This document shows, one piece after another, positions 1 through 11,106 of a stretch of DNA of 64,000 nt (within the stretch, counting starts at the first letter, position 1; each line of letters opens with the position of its first letter). The notes beneath the pieces were generated by a model. That model was not told where the DNA came from, searched no databases, and saw only the letters and a program-made list of their open reading frames with translations. The translations under genes and the position numbers were made by a program. Source of the stretch: Lichina pygmaea (Eukaryota > Ascomycota > Lichinomycetes > Lichinales > Lichinaceae); assembly GCA_963422465.1 (NCBI GenBank), contig OY730173.1, positions 1,426,001 to 1,490,000 on the forward strand. The letters are read 5' to 3'.

Positions 1-936
1 ACTACTCGTACTGGTTGCACTCCGGCCCTCCGGCCCTCCGGCCCTCCGCAGGGGCCTCAGAGTGCACGTGATGGCTAGCTGCATCAAAGGTCCAAGAAGC
101 ATCCTCTACTATAAGTTGCTGACCCGTGAAGTATAAATTTTGAAGCACTCTCGTAACCTAGTTACCTAATCCTGATTTTGAGGGCTGACTAAGAGAACTA
201 ACCTGACGCAGTGCGGATTAGGCCTACAGTAGAGAGAACATTAGCGCCGACCCCGTACTTGGGCCTGTTGCACCTCCGAGTCGCTACTGTAGCTGTAGAA
301 AATCTACATGTCGAGAACACACGATCATATGATACTTGTCACTGCACGTGTAGGTACGCACGGTACGAATGTACGTACCCAGGATGAGGTACATACGTAC
401 CCGATAAACTCCGCTGAGTCACGCGGGTCAAAAGACTATGCTTAATAAGCGCCTGCGCGAGGGTCTGTACTCGTACGTATGTACATACGTACGTTACGTA
501 AAGTATCTACGAATGTACGTACCTCCGTACTCGTATGTACCTCGTATTACATACATACTCGTACTGGTAGGTCGGAGCACATTGAGACCTCAGCTCACCA
601 CGCTGACCTCGATAGCGACGCTGTCGCGGTTGAACCTCGAAGCTGGCGCGATGGGGGCCTAAGGTGTCTCTTCCCATTCGCTGAGAAGCGCTTGCTTCAC
701 AGTCATCTCTAGGAATGTGATGCAACGGGCACCGTCCTAGCGCGATACGACACTCCCGGAGGAGTGCGTCTTACCTACAACCTCGCTGCATTATAGCATC
801 CTTCTGAGCACCTTGGATCCCTAGGACCACTACCCCGCAGTTTTGAACTGTTGTGAGGTGCCATGTCTCTCGAGCCGTGCAACATTCTGCTGACAGGACT
901 AGATCCAAGTCCATACCCTCTGGCGCTTCGGCCGCC
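1..936. other. Intergenic, window start to WDR68 gene
   Basis: No gene is supported here. Near the left edge there are three tandem copies of an 8-nt unit (CGGCCCTC-like, about 22-50). Around 330-570 the DNA becomes rich in GTAC/TACG tetranucleotides and their palindromes, one of several such islands in the window. The short open frames over this island have biased, tyrosine- and valine-rich translations produced by the repeat and are not considered genes. Confidence 0.6.
330..570. repeat. GTAC/TACG-rich intergenic island
   Basis: Dense, imperfect runs of GTAC, TACG and CGTA with short spacers; many are self-complementary. Similar islands occur near 8040-8080, 17265-17290, 25245-25350, 31660-31990, 37890-38110 and 57260-57300. 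All lie outside the exons called here and several touch the ends of TIR elements. Confidence 0.7.
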
Positions 937-3427
937 ATGGCGTTTCATAGACATCATCATTCGTCGTCCTCGTCGTCCCAACAGCAAGCGTCTGGAGACA
1001 ATGGCACTGCCAGTGGGATGTATCACGCGGCCCAGACGTTGGGCTCTATAGGAGCACCGACGGGCAACCTAAGAATTGCCACCGGGACCACAAGCGCCGG
1101 AACGGACACACTGTTTTTACCGGGTGGGACTACGTCGGTGCCGGGCAACGGGGGATACGCGCCGCCGTCCTCTGCCAACAGCGTGTCTGGCTCGAATTCG
1201 ACGACGATTGCCTCGCCACCATCGGCCGCGGGCTCCGGTCAGCCTCATCAGTTCGAAGTTCCAAGAAAGGCCACGCTTTACGCCCGGCAGCCCGAGGAGC
1301 TGCATTTGCAAGCTGCGCCTCTGACGCCAGGCCTCCATAATCCCCAGCAGCGGTCCCCTCGTGCGCAGCAGCAGCAGCAGCAGCAACAACAACAACAACA
1401 GCCAGCACAACCACCACCACAGTTACCGCAAGGCCTGACAGGTACCGGTCCTCCTCACCTCAATCTTCACCACGCAACGCCGCCCAGCGCAGCTTATGTC
1501 AAACCTTCGTCGGGTGGTGCAGTCCCCGGCGTTCTGCAGCCGGGCGGCTCAGTTCGGCCCGGACCGCTGTCGACGAACACCGCCCCTGCCGCCGTACCAA
1601 CGTTACTACAGATTCAGACTCAGTCACAGGGCCACATTTCCCCATCGAAATCGGTGACTATCGGTCATTCCCATGGTTACTCGCGCTCGAGCCCTTCCGG
1701 TGCGTTCGACAGCCAGAAGTATGTCCCTTATCCCGGCACGCCCGAAGCGGCCAAGTTCGCCTCGCCGGGTAGCGCCAAGTATACGCCAGGCCAGCATTCG
1801 CATGGTGGGATATCCCACTCCCCGCTAGGACTGGCAGATATCAGACCGGCTGGTTCGCTGTCTGATGGAACCACGAGCGCGAATCCATATCCGTTCGACG
1901 ACGAATCGTCCATTCCCTCAAACAGCAATTACCTCGCGCCTTGGGCCATCTACGCCTTTGATTGGTGCAAGTGGTCCGTTCCTCCACACGGAGGCGGTGG
2001 TGGCGGAACGAAGGCCGGCAAGATCGCGCTGGGCAGCTATCTCGAGGATGGCCACAACTTTGTAGGGTGCTCCCCCAGTCGGATGCCTAATTCATCCACT
2101 CATGATGACGATGACGACCACCGTGCCCTGCCTGGCATCAACCATTTCCCTCCGGCTTGATCGGCGTTTTCGTGCCTGACAGTAAGCTCTCTGCAACAGA
2201 TACAGATCTTGGATACCGAGTTGGTCCACTCGTCCGCCTCGGAGCCGACCTCGGCCGGGACAGCGTCTCAGAGCCTAGAGTTCACCAAACTCGCAGAGGC
2301 CACCTACACGTACCCCGTCACAAGAATACTCTGGGAACCCCCGTCGTCACAGAAGCAGTCGACGGACCTACTCGCCACCTCGGGCGATCATCTCCGCCTC
2401 TGGTCCTTGCCGGCCAACGCCACGCCCATCACGTCCAACTCGATCAATCGATCGTCGAGCGTCCGTGACCCGGCCCCCTACAAACTGACGCCTCTTGCAT
2501 TGCTCTCGAACTCCAAGTCTCCGGAGCACACGGCTCCTCTCACGTCTCTGGACTGGAATACGCTGTCCCCAAGCCTCATAATCACCTCGAGCATCGACAC
2601 AACTTGTACGATATGGGACATTCCGACCTTGACGGCCAAGACTCAGCTCATCGCACACGACAAGGAGGTCTACGACGTCCGGTTCTGCGCCGCCAGCGTC
2701 GACGTCTTTGTCAGCTGTGGCGCGGACGGGAGTGTCCGAATGTTTGACCTCCGAAGCCTGGAGCATAGCACGATCATCTACGAACCATCGGAGAAGCTCG
2801 ACAAAGGTATTGCCACCCGCCTTCGCCGCCGCTCGTGACCGTCACGACTGACCCATCGCTCCAGGAGGTGCGAGTCCGGGCAACCTTAGCCCGACAGCGG
2901 CGCAGCAGACCATGTCGTATGCCCCTCCTCTCCTCCGCTTGGCCGGTATGTTCCAGTCCGCTCCAGCTGGCTCGCTCGACGGTGTTTAACGGGGCCGTCT
3001 AGCTTCTCCGTACGATTCTCATCTTCTCGGCACTTTTGCGCAAGACTCGAACATCATCCGTATCCTCGACGTTCGACAACCTGGACAGGCTCTCCTCGAA
3101 CTACGAGGACACGCCGCGCCCCTCAATTCGATCGAGTGGTGTCCATCTCGCAGGGGCATGCTCGCATCCGGGGCCGACGATTCCTTGGTCCTCGTCTGGG
3201 ATCTGTTGAACCAGAGCACACCCTCGTCGGCGCAGGGCGTCAACGGCTCCCTGCAAGGGCCTTCAAGCACCGTCGGCCCAGACACCGGACGAGCTCCAGC
3301 GGCGGCATGGCGGTGTGAGTATGAGGTCAGCAACATCAGCTGGGCTCCTCCGAGTCTGTCGGCCAGCCAAGGAGGTGATTGGATCGGAGTTGGCGGCGGA
3401 CGGGGTGTATGGGGGGTGAAGATATGA
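937..3427 (+). CDS. WD40 protein of the WDR68/DCAF7 (HAN11) family
   Basis: Four exons fit a 745-residue protein: 937-2061, 2200-2806, 2865-2945 and 3003-3427. The start at 937 has a strong context (GCCGCCATGG); an in-frame ATG at 853 is a weaker alternative. Roughly the first 330 residues are low-complexity (Ser, Pro, Gly, a Gln run near 1366-1402). The conserved part starts at NYLAPWAIYAFDW and follows the WDR68 order: LALGSYLED-type blade, ATSGDHLRLW, SLDWNTLSPSLIITSSIDTT, WDIPTLTAKTQL, SCGADGSVRMFDLR, DSNIIRILDVRQPGQALLEL, LASGADDSLVLVWDL, NISWAP. Family members are beta-propeller scaffolds that bind DYRK-type kinases and CUL4-DDB1 ligases. The identity rests on the repeat order; the partner in this organism is an inference. 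Confidence 0.9.
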
Positions 3428-3962
3428 ACGCTTCTATCGTCAGCTTCCGATCGAAAGCTGGCCGATAGGGATCGCCGTCTGCCAAAATATCATCTCAGTT
3501 TCGATACCAGGCTTAGCGACGGCGTTTGTGCAGTGCGTTGGAATGATGCGTCGATCATGATGGTCTGTTTGCGTTTCTTTATGCTTAGACGTGCCCGAAT
3601 GGCATTCACTCGTTCATCTTGACGGTTGTGAAGCTCCGGTGACTCTGGGCTGGAAGGGGCAGCCGTAGCCGGACGAGGTTCTACGGAGCCTGGCAGGAAG
3701 GCTCTCGCCACCTTGTCGAAGAGTGGCTCTAAGACATGGCTTGAACCCGAGGAGGAGGATAATTGATGGCTCTCAAGCGGAAGGTGACGAGAGTCGAGAG
3801 ATACTTTGGTAGCTCTACACCCGTAACGTTGCCGCTCGACAGCGTGACCCGGTCACACCATCCTCCTGGCCATGAGTCAGTGCGCACGTATATGATTACC
3901 ACCGTGTTGTCTACACGGAATGTCGGCGCAAGACTACTGGATGTAAAACTTCCTATTGGCCA
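3428..3962. other. Intergenic WDR68 to Atg28-like gene
   Basis: Short spacer between two genes on the same strand, presumably holding the 3' UTR of the first and the promoter of the second. No family was recognised in the short open frames here. Confidence 0.5.
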
Positions 3963-5511
3963 ATGGAGACCTCGCTCGCCAGTCTCTATTCACCGGAGAT
4001 GCTACCAGTGCGGCGGAAGACGCAAAAGGAAATCGAAGACGAGCTGCAATCCTTGCTGGACGCTCAGGGAGAGGGTCTCGTTGCCGGGTTTGGCAACGAT
4101 CCGAGCGAATCGGACGACAAGCCGCCTGGATACGATGGCGGCCGCGCAGGAAGCGCGAGCCCGTGGAACCCAGACAGGACAAAGAGCCCGCCATCGCGCA
4201 GTCGGCCAAGGCAGAAGCCAAGTCTAATAGAAGCGCGATGGGGCATCCTCGACGCCTTGCGCGAGCTTGCCATGATCAAAGATGCAGAAGTGTCCGGATC
4301 ACACGCTCGCAAGGAGGAGTCGGGAAGCACGCTGCGCCAGCTGGAGGGGTGGATCGAGAAGAGAGACGGGCTGGTGAAGGCCATGGAGCGTATCGCGGTC
4401 TCTGACGACGCGACGTTGCTGCAGCGGCTTGAGGCCGAGGAGCGAAGCGTGAAGGCGCGTCGAACCCCTTGCTGTCTGCCATATACCGCACCTGAAGGAT
4501 AACAACGTGCAGGACGAGGTGTACGAGGTCGAGACAAGGCTACACCAGCTAAAGGCGAAGCAACGCCAGCTGACCTCGGCGATCTCAAGAGTCTCGAACG
4601 CGGTGGACGCGCGAACGTCGTCGTACGTGGCATCAATCTCCCTCTTGACCAAGGACGTCGAGCGGTTCCTCTGCAATCCTCCTCAGACGAGAAGACGTCG
4701 GCGCAGTTCGAACGAGCCTTCTTCGTTCCTATCCCTGCCACCGGGACGACGCACCCTGGCGATGGCTCAACGGCACTGGAAGGACGAGGAGGCGCTGTCA
4801 AGCCGGAAGTTGCAAGAGGCCGAGTTCGAGCGGGACGCTCTCGAAGGCGGTGCGCAGGTCTGGGAGGATGTCGTCTCGGAAATGAGCAAGTTCGAGGCAG
4901 GCTTGCGCCGAGAGCTACGGCGTCTGAACGGACCAGCACAAGATCTTACAACGTGCAAACCAGCTCTCTCGCAGCATTCGACGACTGGACCGAGCGGAGA
5001 TGATGATGATGATGATGGTTACGACGAGACCGCGCAACTTCCTATCGCGATGGGCAGAGTGACGTCCGAGATGGATCGCACGATGACGTTTCTCGAAAGT
5101 CAACTCGGGCTCGCCGAGGCTCGGGGTTGGAGGCTCCTGGTGTGTTGCATCGGGGCCGAACTCGAAGCTCTACGTGAGGGCAAAGAAGTCATTCAACAGC
5201 CGCCCAGGCCTCGGAAGATGTTTCGGACGCCGGTCTTGAACCCTCTCGACAAGGACGTGACAAAGGAGGAACACCACGACGCTACGGCTCAGCCCAGCGG
5301 CGCGAATGCACGCTCGAGAGACGATGTGCGCACGAACTCCAGGCCCAGCCTTGGCCTGTGGCCAGAGCAGATCGATGACCACATGGCCGAGGCTCAAGCT
5401 CAAGAATCGCCCATTACGGTAGGACCGTCAAAGACGCAGCAGGAGGAGGAGGACGACCACGACGAAGACGACGACCCCGATCCTGATCTGCTTGTATCGC
5501 ATGAGCGCTAG
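3963..5511 (+). CDS. Coiled-coil protein, probably Atg28-like autophagy factor
   Basis: Two exons (3963-4448 and 4498-5511) joined across a 49-nt intron give 499 residues; without the intron the two frames do not connect. Features in order: N-terminal MLPVRRKTQKEIEDELQSLL; coiled-coil segments rich in Glu/Lys/Gln (ETRLHQLKAKQRQL); a KDVERFL segment; SFLSLPPGRRTLAMAQRHW; a long EAEFERDALEGG helix; an Asp run at 5000-5017; LLVCCIGAELEALREG; an acidic tail ending DPDPDLL. The LLVCCIGAELEA block and overall layout resemble filamentous-fungal Atg28, a coiled-coil protein linked to selective autophagy. This assignment is from memory of the family and is moderate. There is no catalytic motif. Confidence 0.65.
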
Positions 5512-6465
5512 GCAATGATTGGGAGCTGTACGGTATTGGATCTACTGAATTGAGCCCAAATCATTACACATTCTTGGTCAAGCATATGGAGGTGAATTTT
5601 CATGATGAACGGGCGTCCATTATGCTTTAGTCTTTTGTTGTTGAGCAACGCTGGGAATACATGATGCAGACTACTGATGGAAGTATGTAGCAAAGTCTGC
5701 TACTTCAGCTTCGATGCCACAGCCAGTGAGTGTCCACCGCAGGAGAGTCGCAACAGCTGCTCCACCAGTATCTTAGTGGCAACTTGGTAGCATTCAGACC
5801 TGTCTGAATACGTACTGAGTACAGTTGGAGGCAGCCTAGGAAAGAAGCAGATTGATACCCCCTCGTAGCACGGCATCGTAGAAATCTCTAGAGCTGTTAA
5901 TACTTACAGCTTCTCAGCATATACGACATTACTCCGAGGGAAAAGTATAACCAGCAAAAGTTCTGAGGTGATACGTCCCCAGATTCCTGAGGTGCGACTT
6001 CATCCGTGGGGGCGGGGCGTCGGTGGGGTAGCCCTACGAGTACGCTAGTGATAGGGAGAAGACAGGCCTCAGATAGCAGGGCACTGCATGGATAGTTACG
6101 TATGTACAGTGGCACGACACAAGTCTGCGTACATCCCCATACAAAATTTACCTCGGGTTAGCCCGGAGAATCAATACATCGTCAGTTGCTGCTGCCGCTA
6201 CAACTCTGATTCTGTCGCATTACTTAAGAAGATAGCAGCTGATGGGTTGTACCGGTGTACGCAGATTTGTGTCGTGACGGTACACGTATGTACCGTGGCA
6301 CGGTCGGCACTATTATATCACAGCGCTGACCCCCGGCAAGCTCTCGAGCTGTATCGAGCCCCCCCGCCACTGTCTTCCCTCCCCAGGAGCCTATCGTCGA
6401 GCTTCTTCGACGATGAACGCTCGGCCGATCTCGTGTTTCGAGTTGCACGACGTGACAGGACGGCC
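5512..6465. other. Intergenic with TIR element copy 1
   Basis: AT-richer than the genes. It holds one copy of TIR element family 1 (about 6104-6283) just upstream of the hydrolase gene. The rest has no recognised feature. Confidence 0.5.
6104..6283 (+). mobile_element. MITE-like TIR element, family 1, copy 1
   Basis: About 180 bp bounded by inverted repeats of about 30 bp containing CACGACACAAGTCTGCGT on the left and its complement, with a few changes, on the right. The interior matches the complement of a second copy at 7977-8173. There is no coding capacity, so it fits a non-autonomous DNA element. The outer edges run into GTAC motifs, which blurs any target-site duplication. The transposase family is not known. 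Confidence 0.75.
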
Positions 6466-7750
6466 ATGTCTACACTGCTCCTCTCGATCCCATCCGTTCA
6501 CGACGGCAATTCGCTCGAATGTCGCGTGCAACACCCGCGACGCTCGGCTCCGGCCGATGCGACCGGGTCGCGGTGGACGAAGGCTGCCATCGTCGCGCAT
6601 CCTTACGCCCCCCTGGGTGGCTGCTTCGACAACCCCGTCGTGACTTTGGTGGCGAGGGAGTTTCTGCGCAAGGGTTTCGTCGTTGGCACCTTCAACTTCC
6701 GGTCTGCATTGCCTCTTCTCCCTCCCCCCTTTCGAGTATCGTTGACGTCAACTCGCGCCCCTGCTGATGGCATGCCGAAGAGGAGCAGGCGCCTCGCAAG
6801 GACGAACTTCCTGGACAGCAAAGGCGGAAATCGAGGATTACGTCTCCTTCGCCGGCTTCTTCATCCACTACCTGCGTTACTCCACTGCGACTTACCGTGT
6901 CATCTTGCGCGCCGATGCAGAGAAGCTGTCCGCCTCTCGGAAAGTCGCTGCGGGCGACGAGCGGGGTTGCAGCGCAACCCACCTCGGCCGCGACGGCAGC
7001 CAGGAGCTCAAATTGGTCCTAGGGGGCTATTCATACGGCTCTCTTGTGGCAACGCTTCTTCCAGACACGAGCGCAATCTTGGAAAGATTTCATGACTCTT
7101 CCGCCCATTCCATTGAGGCTCAGATCGTAGCCCGCTCTTGGCAGCTGGTTGCGCAGGAGTCCGCTAAGGCAGAAGCAGAGCCAGGGGTACATCTTCACGC
7201 CGCGCTAAACGATTCATTGTGGACACAGAAGCCCTCTCGGACGGAGGCAGGCAATGCGGCAAGCTCCAGTCCTCGAGGAGGCAAGGTTGAAGATCACATT
7301 CGAAAGAGCCTGGACCGCGTCCGAACGGTTGTCACACGGAGGAGCACCTCGGACGAGAAAAGACAAGATAGGCTCTCCAGCTCAAGCCGGCAGGCAGGAA
7401 TCCCCATCGTCGAGACGTACTACCTCTTGATCTCCCCTCTGCTGCAGCCAGTAGCAGCGCTGGCGACAATGTTCACGCGGGTGGCGGATGTTCTGACAGA
7501 CAGAGCGGGCGCGGACGGCGGCGACGAAAAGTTCGTGGAGCGACCTACCCTCGCCGTCTTCGGAGACGGAGACATTTTCACATCGATCAAGAAGCTGCGG
7601 CGATGGGCAGGTCCACTGCGCCAGAAGCCCGGGTCGAGCTTCTCCTCGCACGAGGTTGCCGGTGCGGGGCACTTTTGGAACGAAGAGCGGGTCGAAGACG
7701 AGCTGAAGTCGGTCGTCGAGAACTGGATTGCTGTCACGATCATGGCATAG
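6466..7750 (+). CDS. Alpha/beta hydrolase, fungal cytosolic type
   Basis: Two exons (6466-6701, 6781-7750) with a 79-nt intron give 401 residues. The join restores the conserved oxyanion-type segment GTFNFRGAGASQGRTSW. Other family landmarks are HPYAPLGGCFDNPVV, the nucleophile elbow GGYSYGS (catalytic Ser), FGDGDIFTS (candidate Asp) and VAGAGHFW (candidate His), in the right order. The central insertion around residues 200-270 is charged and low-complexity. Substrate is unknown; the fold and triad make it an esterase- or peptidase-like hydrolase. The gene lies between two inverted copies of a TIR element. The first in-frame Met before the conserved core was taken as the start. Confidence 0.85.
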
Positions 7751-8564
7751 GTCGTGCGAGAGAGCAGAGAAAAGATGCGGTGATATCTCCATTGCCAGTG
7801 TAGCACTGTGTCTCTGCTGAACGGAGGAAGGTCTGGAAGATGGCCTTGTCTGGCCGTCTGTTTCGCCGTTGGGAACCAAGAGTGGGGACTACAGACATGC
7901 CACCCCACGTATTCCAGGCGTTGAGAGCCCAGGCCCTAGGCGGTTCACTGGCAATGATTACGAGTACTGCAAGGAAGTACAGTGTCGCGACACAAGTCTG
8001 CGTACACCGGTATAACCCATCAGCTGCTATCTTCTTAAGTAATACAGAGTTGTACGTATGTACGTAAGTACATACGTAGCGGCAGCAGCAATTGATGATG
8101 TATTGATTCTCCGGACCAACCCGAGGTAGATTATGTATGAAGATGCACGCACACTTGTGTCGTGCCACTGTACTCCGTACTCGTAAGAAGGTACTCTTGC
8201 CGGTAGGATACTTACGGAGATATCTATGTACGTTACGTACCAGAACGACTGATGAGAACGTCTCCACGGGGGTCCTATTTGCAGTATGCGCACACGTGAC
8301 TATGGCGTGCAGCTACGGCAGCGCATACGCCCGCTAATGCAGAACATACGGTGAGCGACAAGTCCTGTTTCCACCAAGGCACAAGCCCACAGTGCATCAT
8401 GTTATGTACGTAGGGCAGAAGGCTCCTTCCAAGACCCGCTTCAATCTAGGACCCTTCAATCTAGGACCCAGGCCAGGAATGGTCTACTCCGCTCGACACC
8501 CAAATCGAGTAGGGCCACGGCAACGGCAGCGGTAACGGCAAGAGCAACAGCAACGACGAGCAAG
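7751..8564. other. Intergenic with TIR element copy 2
   Basis: Spacer between the hydrolase and CAX4 genes. It contains the second family-1 TIR element (7977-8173), a small GTAC island inside and after it, and a short direct duplication around 8440-8465 (a TCAATCTAGGACCC motif twice). No gene is supported. Confidence 0.5.
7977..8173 (-). mobile_element. MITE-like TIR element, family 1, copy 2
   Basis: About 197 bp, opposite in orientation to the copy at 6104-6283 and matching it by eye at most positions (shared blocks include ACCCATCAGCTGCTATCTTC and GATGTATTGATTCTCCGG on the plus strand here). The main difference is a GTAC-rich stretch near 8048-8075 that replaces part of the copy-1 interior. 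TIR ends contain GTACAGTG and CGACACAAG. Confidence 0.75.
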
Positions 8565-9784
8565 ATGGAAGGTCCTCCAGAGCCGGCTGATCCGCCGCTG
8601 GCCTCTCTCTCGTTGACGCACGTTCACTATGTATGTACGCAAGTCCTCCAAGTCTCTCTCGGGTAGACAGACAACACGTTCTTTCTCCCCGAGTCGCGCT
8701 CGGCGTCGAGCGTCAAATGCGCCGGATGCTGCTGGCCAATTCCCAGACCCACATCCTCCGTCTCCCTCTGTCCCCCTCCCTCCTCCGTCCTCCCCGCCTC
8801 CCTCCCCCTCCCCAACGCGCGATGCTCCATCATCGTGTACGACCAAAGCTGACCTGATATCCCATGCTCCCGGTACACTGTGCTGCTGCCGCCGCCGCCG
8901 CCGCCGCCATATCTGCCTAGGGCGCGTGGGATGTGTGTGCTGGCGTGCGCGCGCACACAAGGTACAGGGACATCCGGCGTGTGTTGTCGTTGCTTCCGAC
9001 AGAACCCCAATGATATCTGGTCGTACGGCTGCGCCTGGTTGGCGCTGGTCCCGCAGGGGCTGTGCGTCGTCTACGCGACCCTCATCTGGTCGACGCGCGA
9101 GGTCGAGATCCTGTCCATGTTCGCCGGACAGATGACGTGCGAGGCGCTGAACTGGGGATTGAAGCGCTGGATCAAGGAGGAGAGGCCGAAGCGTACGTCT
9201 CTTTCACCCCTTGACCCTCGTCGAGGTCTCGACCACACTGTGCCCATGTTCCCGCACGGGCCACCGTCACGCCAAGCTCACGGTGCGATCGTCCCGTCTT
9301 TCCAGAGATGTACGGCAAGGGCTACGGCATGCCGTCCTCGCACGCGCAGTTCGTCGCCTTCTTCGCCACCCATCTCGCGCTGTTCCTGCTGCTCCGACAC
9401 CGACCGCATCCGACGGCGGGTCACGGGGCGTTGTCGTGGGGCGTGCGCGTCGCGCTCTCGATGCTGGTGGCTGCGGGTGCCGTCGCGGTGGCCGCCAGCA
9501 GGGTGTACCTGCGGTACCACACGCCGAAGCAGGTGCTCGCCGGCGCCGGCGCCGGGGTCGTCTTCGCGCTCGGCTGGTTCTCGGCGACGACGTGTCTGCG
9601 CCGCCTCGGCGTCGTCGACGCCCTGCTGGACGATCCCTGGGTCCGAGCCCTGCGCGTCAGAGACCTGGTCGTCGACGAGGACCTCGTCGAGGCCGGCTGG
9701 CTGCGATGGCAGGACCGCGTCGCCTCGAGACGAGGCTTCACCAGCAAAGATCGAGCCGAGGCGCGCCAACACAAATCACGATGA
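8565..9784 (+). CDS. CAX4: Dolichyl-diphosphate phosphatase (CAX4/DOLPP1), PAP2 superfamily
   Basis: Three exons (8565-8630, 9003-9192, 9306-9784) give 244 residues, close to the family size. The product hydrolyses dolichyl pyrophosphate on the lumenal side of the ER, recycling the lipid carrier of N-glycosylation. Landmarks: LASLSLTHVHY in exon 1, then ALVPQGLCVVYATLIW and REVEILSMFAGQ (membrane segments), PAP2 motif 1 KRWIKEERPKQ (Lys/Arg split by intron 2), motif 2 YGMPSSHAQF, and motif 3 ASRVYLRYHTPKQVLAG with its catalytic His. Further hydrophobic segments follow motif 2. Intron 1 is 372 nt, long for this window, and the 22-codon first exon is supported by its family-like sequence and a GTATGT donor. 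Confidence 0.93.
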
Positions 9785-9855
9785 GAGCGCGCAGCGTAAG
9801 TACCTGTGGAATCATCAACTGATTGATCGGGACTACTACCGCACGCCTCTGTCCA

Positions 9856-9858
<3 letters not shown>

Positions 9859-9892
<34 letters not shown>
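9859..9892. repeat. (GT)n microsatellite
   Basis: About 17 uninterrupted GT units just downstream of the CAX4 stop codon, likely in its 3' UTR. Confidence 0.9.
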
Positions 9893-9893
<1 letters not shown>

Positions 9894-10395
9894 TGTATGC
9901 ATCCTCTCTTCACTAATTCTTCTCCCTACCAATCTTTCTCCCCCCTATCTCCCATCTCGCATGACACACTCCGATCCTCATTGGTCCCAGTCTTCATCAC
10001 TCCTCATCTCTTCCCTCCTCCTCATCACTATTCCACATTCCCCGTCATCACTCCATCATCACTCCATACCTCGTACAGTACGTACTTCCGTGTTTCCGTA
10101 CTTCCGTGTTTCCGTACCTCCGTACCGTGTATATCTAGTAGGGCAAATGAACAACACCTAGAAAAACACCTTCCCTTCGTCTTCCGCCACCCTCTGCCTT
10201 TTGCCCTCCTCTTCTTTTGCGCGCGCGGCTTCCCCTCCGAGCCCACCCTGCTCTTCTTTGCTCTCCTCTGTGCAGGCGGAATGCAATTCATCGACAAACG
10301 ATCCTTTTGCTCAACCCTGATCGAGTCTCTGATCGGGTCTCTGATCACGGGTCTCTGATCAAGGGGAAGGAAAACATGCACTGATGGTCTGATGT

Positions 10396-10417
10396 TGGTG
10401 ATGATGACGATGATGAC

Positions 10418-10464
<47 letters not shown>

Positions 10465-10510
10465 CGATGATGACGATGACGATGATGATGATGATGATGA
10501 TGAAGATGAA
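10396..10510. repeat. (GAT)n microsatellite, interrupted by GAC
   Basis: More than 30 trinucleotide units of GAT with scattered GAC variants. It lies between converging genes and is not in a supported reading frame. Confidence 0.9.
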
Positions 10511-11106
10511 TGTGCCGAGGTGAGGGAAAGAGCTAGAAAGGCAGTATTGGAAAGAGGAACGGCAAGAAGGGTGAGATGGTGCTGGACAAGCTACAAGAAT
10601 GCTATCAGATAGGCTACTGTAGTAGCTGTCTTGAACAGCTAGGTGAGCAGCCAGCGATGCTCGATCAGCCGGTAATGTTCAACCGATCCAAAGGAATGAA
10701 GAAGAGTACATTATAATGCAACACAGCACCTGAAGGAAAGATCTCTCACTCCTGCCACTAGCAATCCTGTCAAAACAGCCTTCTCCTTCCCATCAGAATG
10801 TCCTCCTACCTCCTGTCAGAACGGCCTCCTCCCTCCAATCAGAATATCCTCCCATTGTGAGACTGAATGCAAAAATAGAAGATAGAAAGTTCAGGAAATT
10901 ATACCAGGTCATTCAAGTGAGTTCATTCGAGTCTATTCGATGGGGGTCAGGTTGTTTGTCGACAGAGAGAGAGAGAAGGGGGGGGGGGGGGTACCAAGAC
11001 TGGATGGACTAAGGGATGGAGGGAGAAGGACGACAGAAAATAGAGATCCAGAAGTCATGGTGGGCCACCGGCACAGAAGGAAACCCGATCAGTGCATGAA
11101 AACCGG

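Larger units (their letters stand above)
9785..11106. other. Intergenic with microsatellites
   Basis: Convergent 3' ends of CAX4 (plus) and the CRT10-like gene (minus). It holds a GT/TG dinucleotide run (about 9859-9892), a small minisatellite of GTACTTCCGTGTTTCC type near 10080-10120, a TGATCGGGTCTC-like duplication near 10318-10360, an extended GAT/ATG trinucleotide array (10396-10510) and a G homopolymer at about 10978-10990. No gene recognised. Confidence 0.6.
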
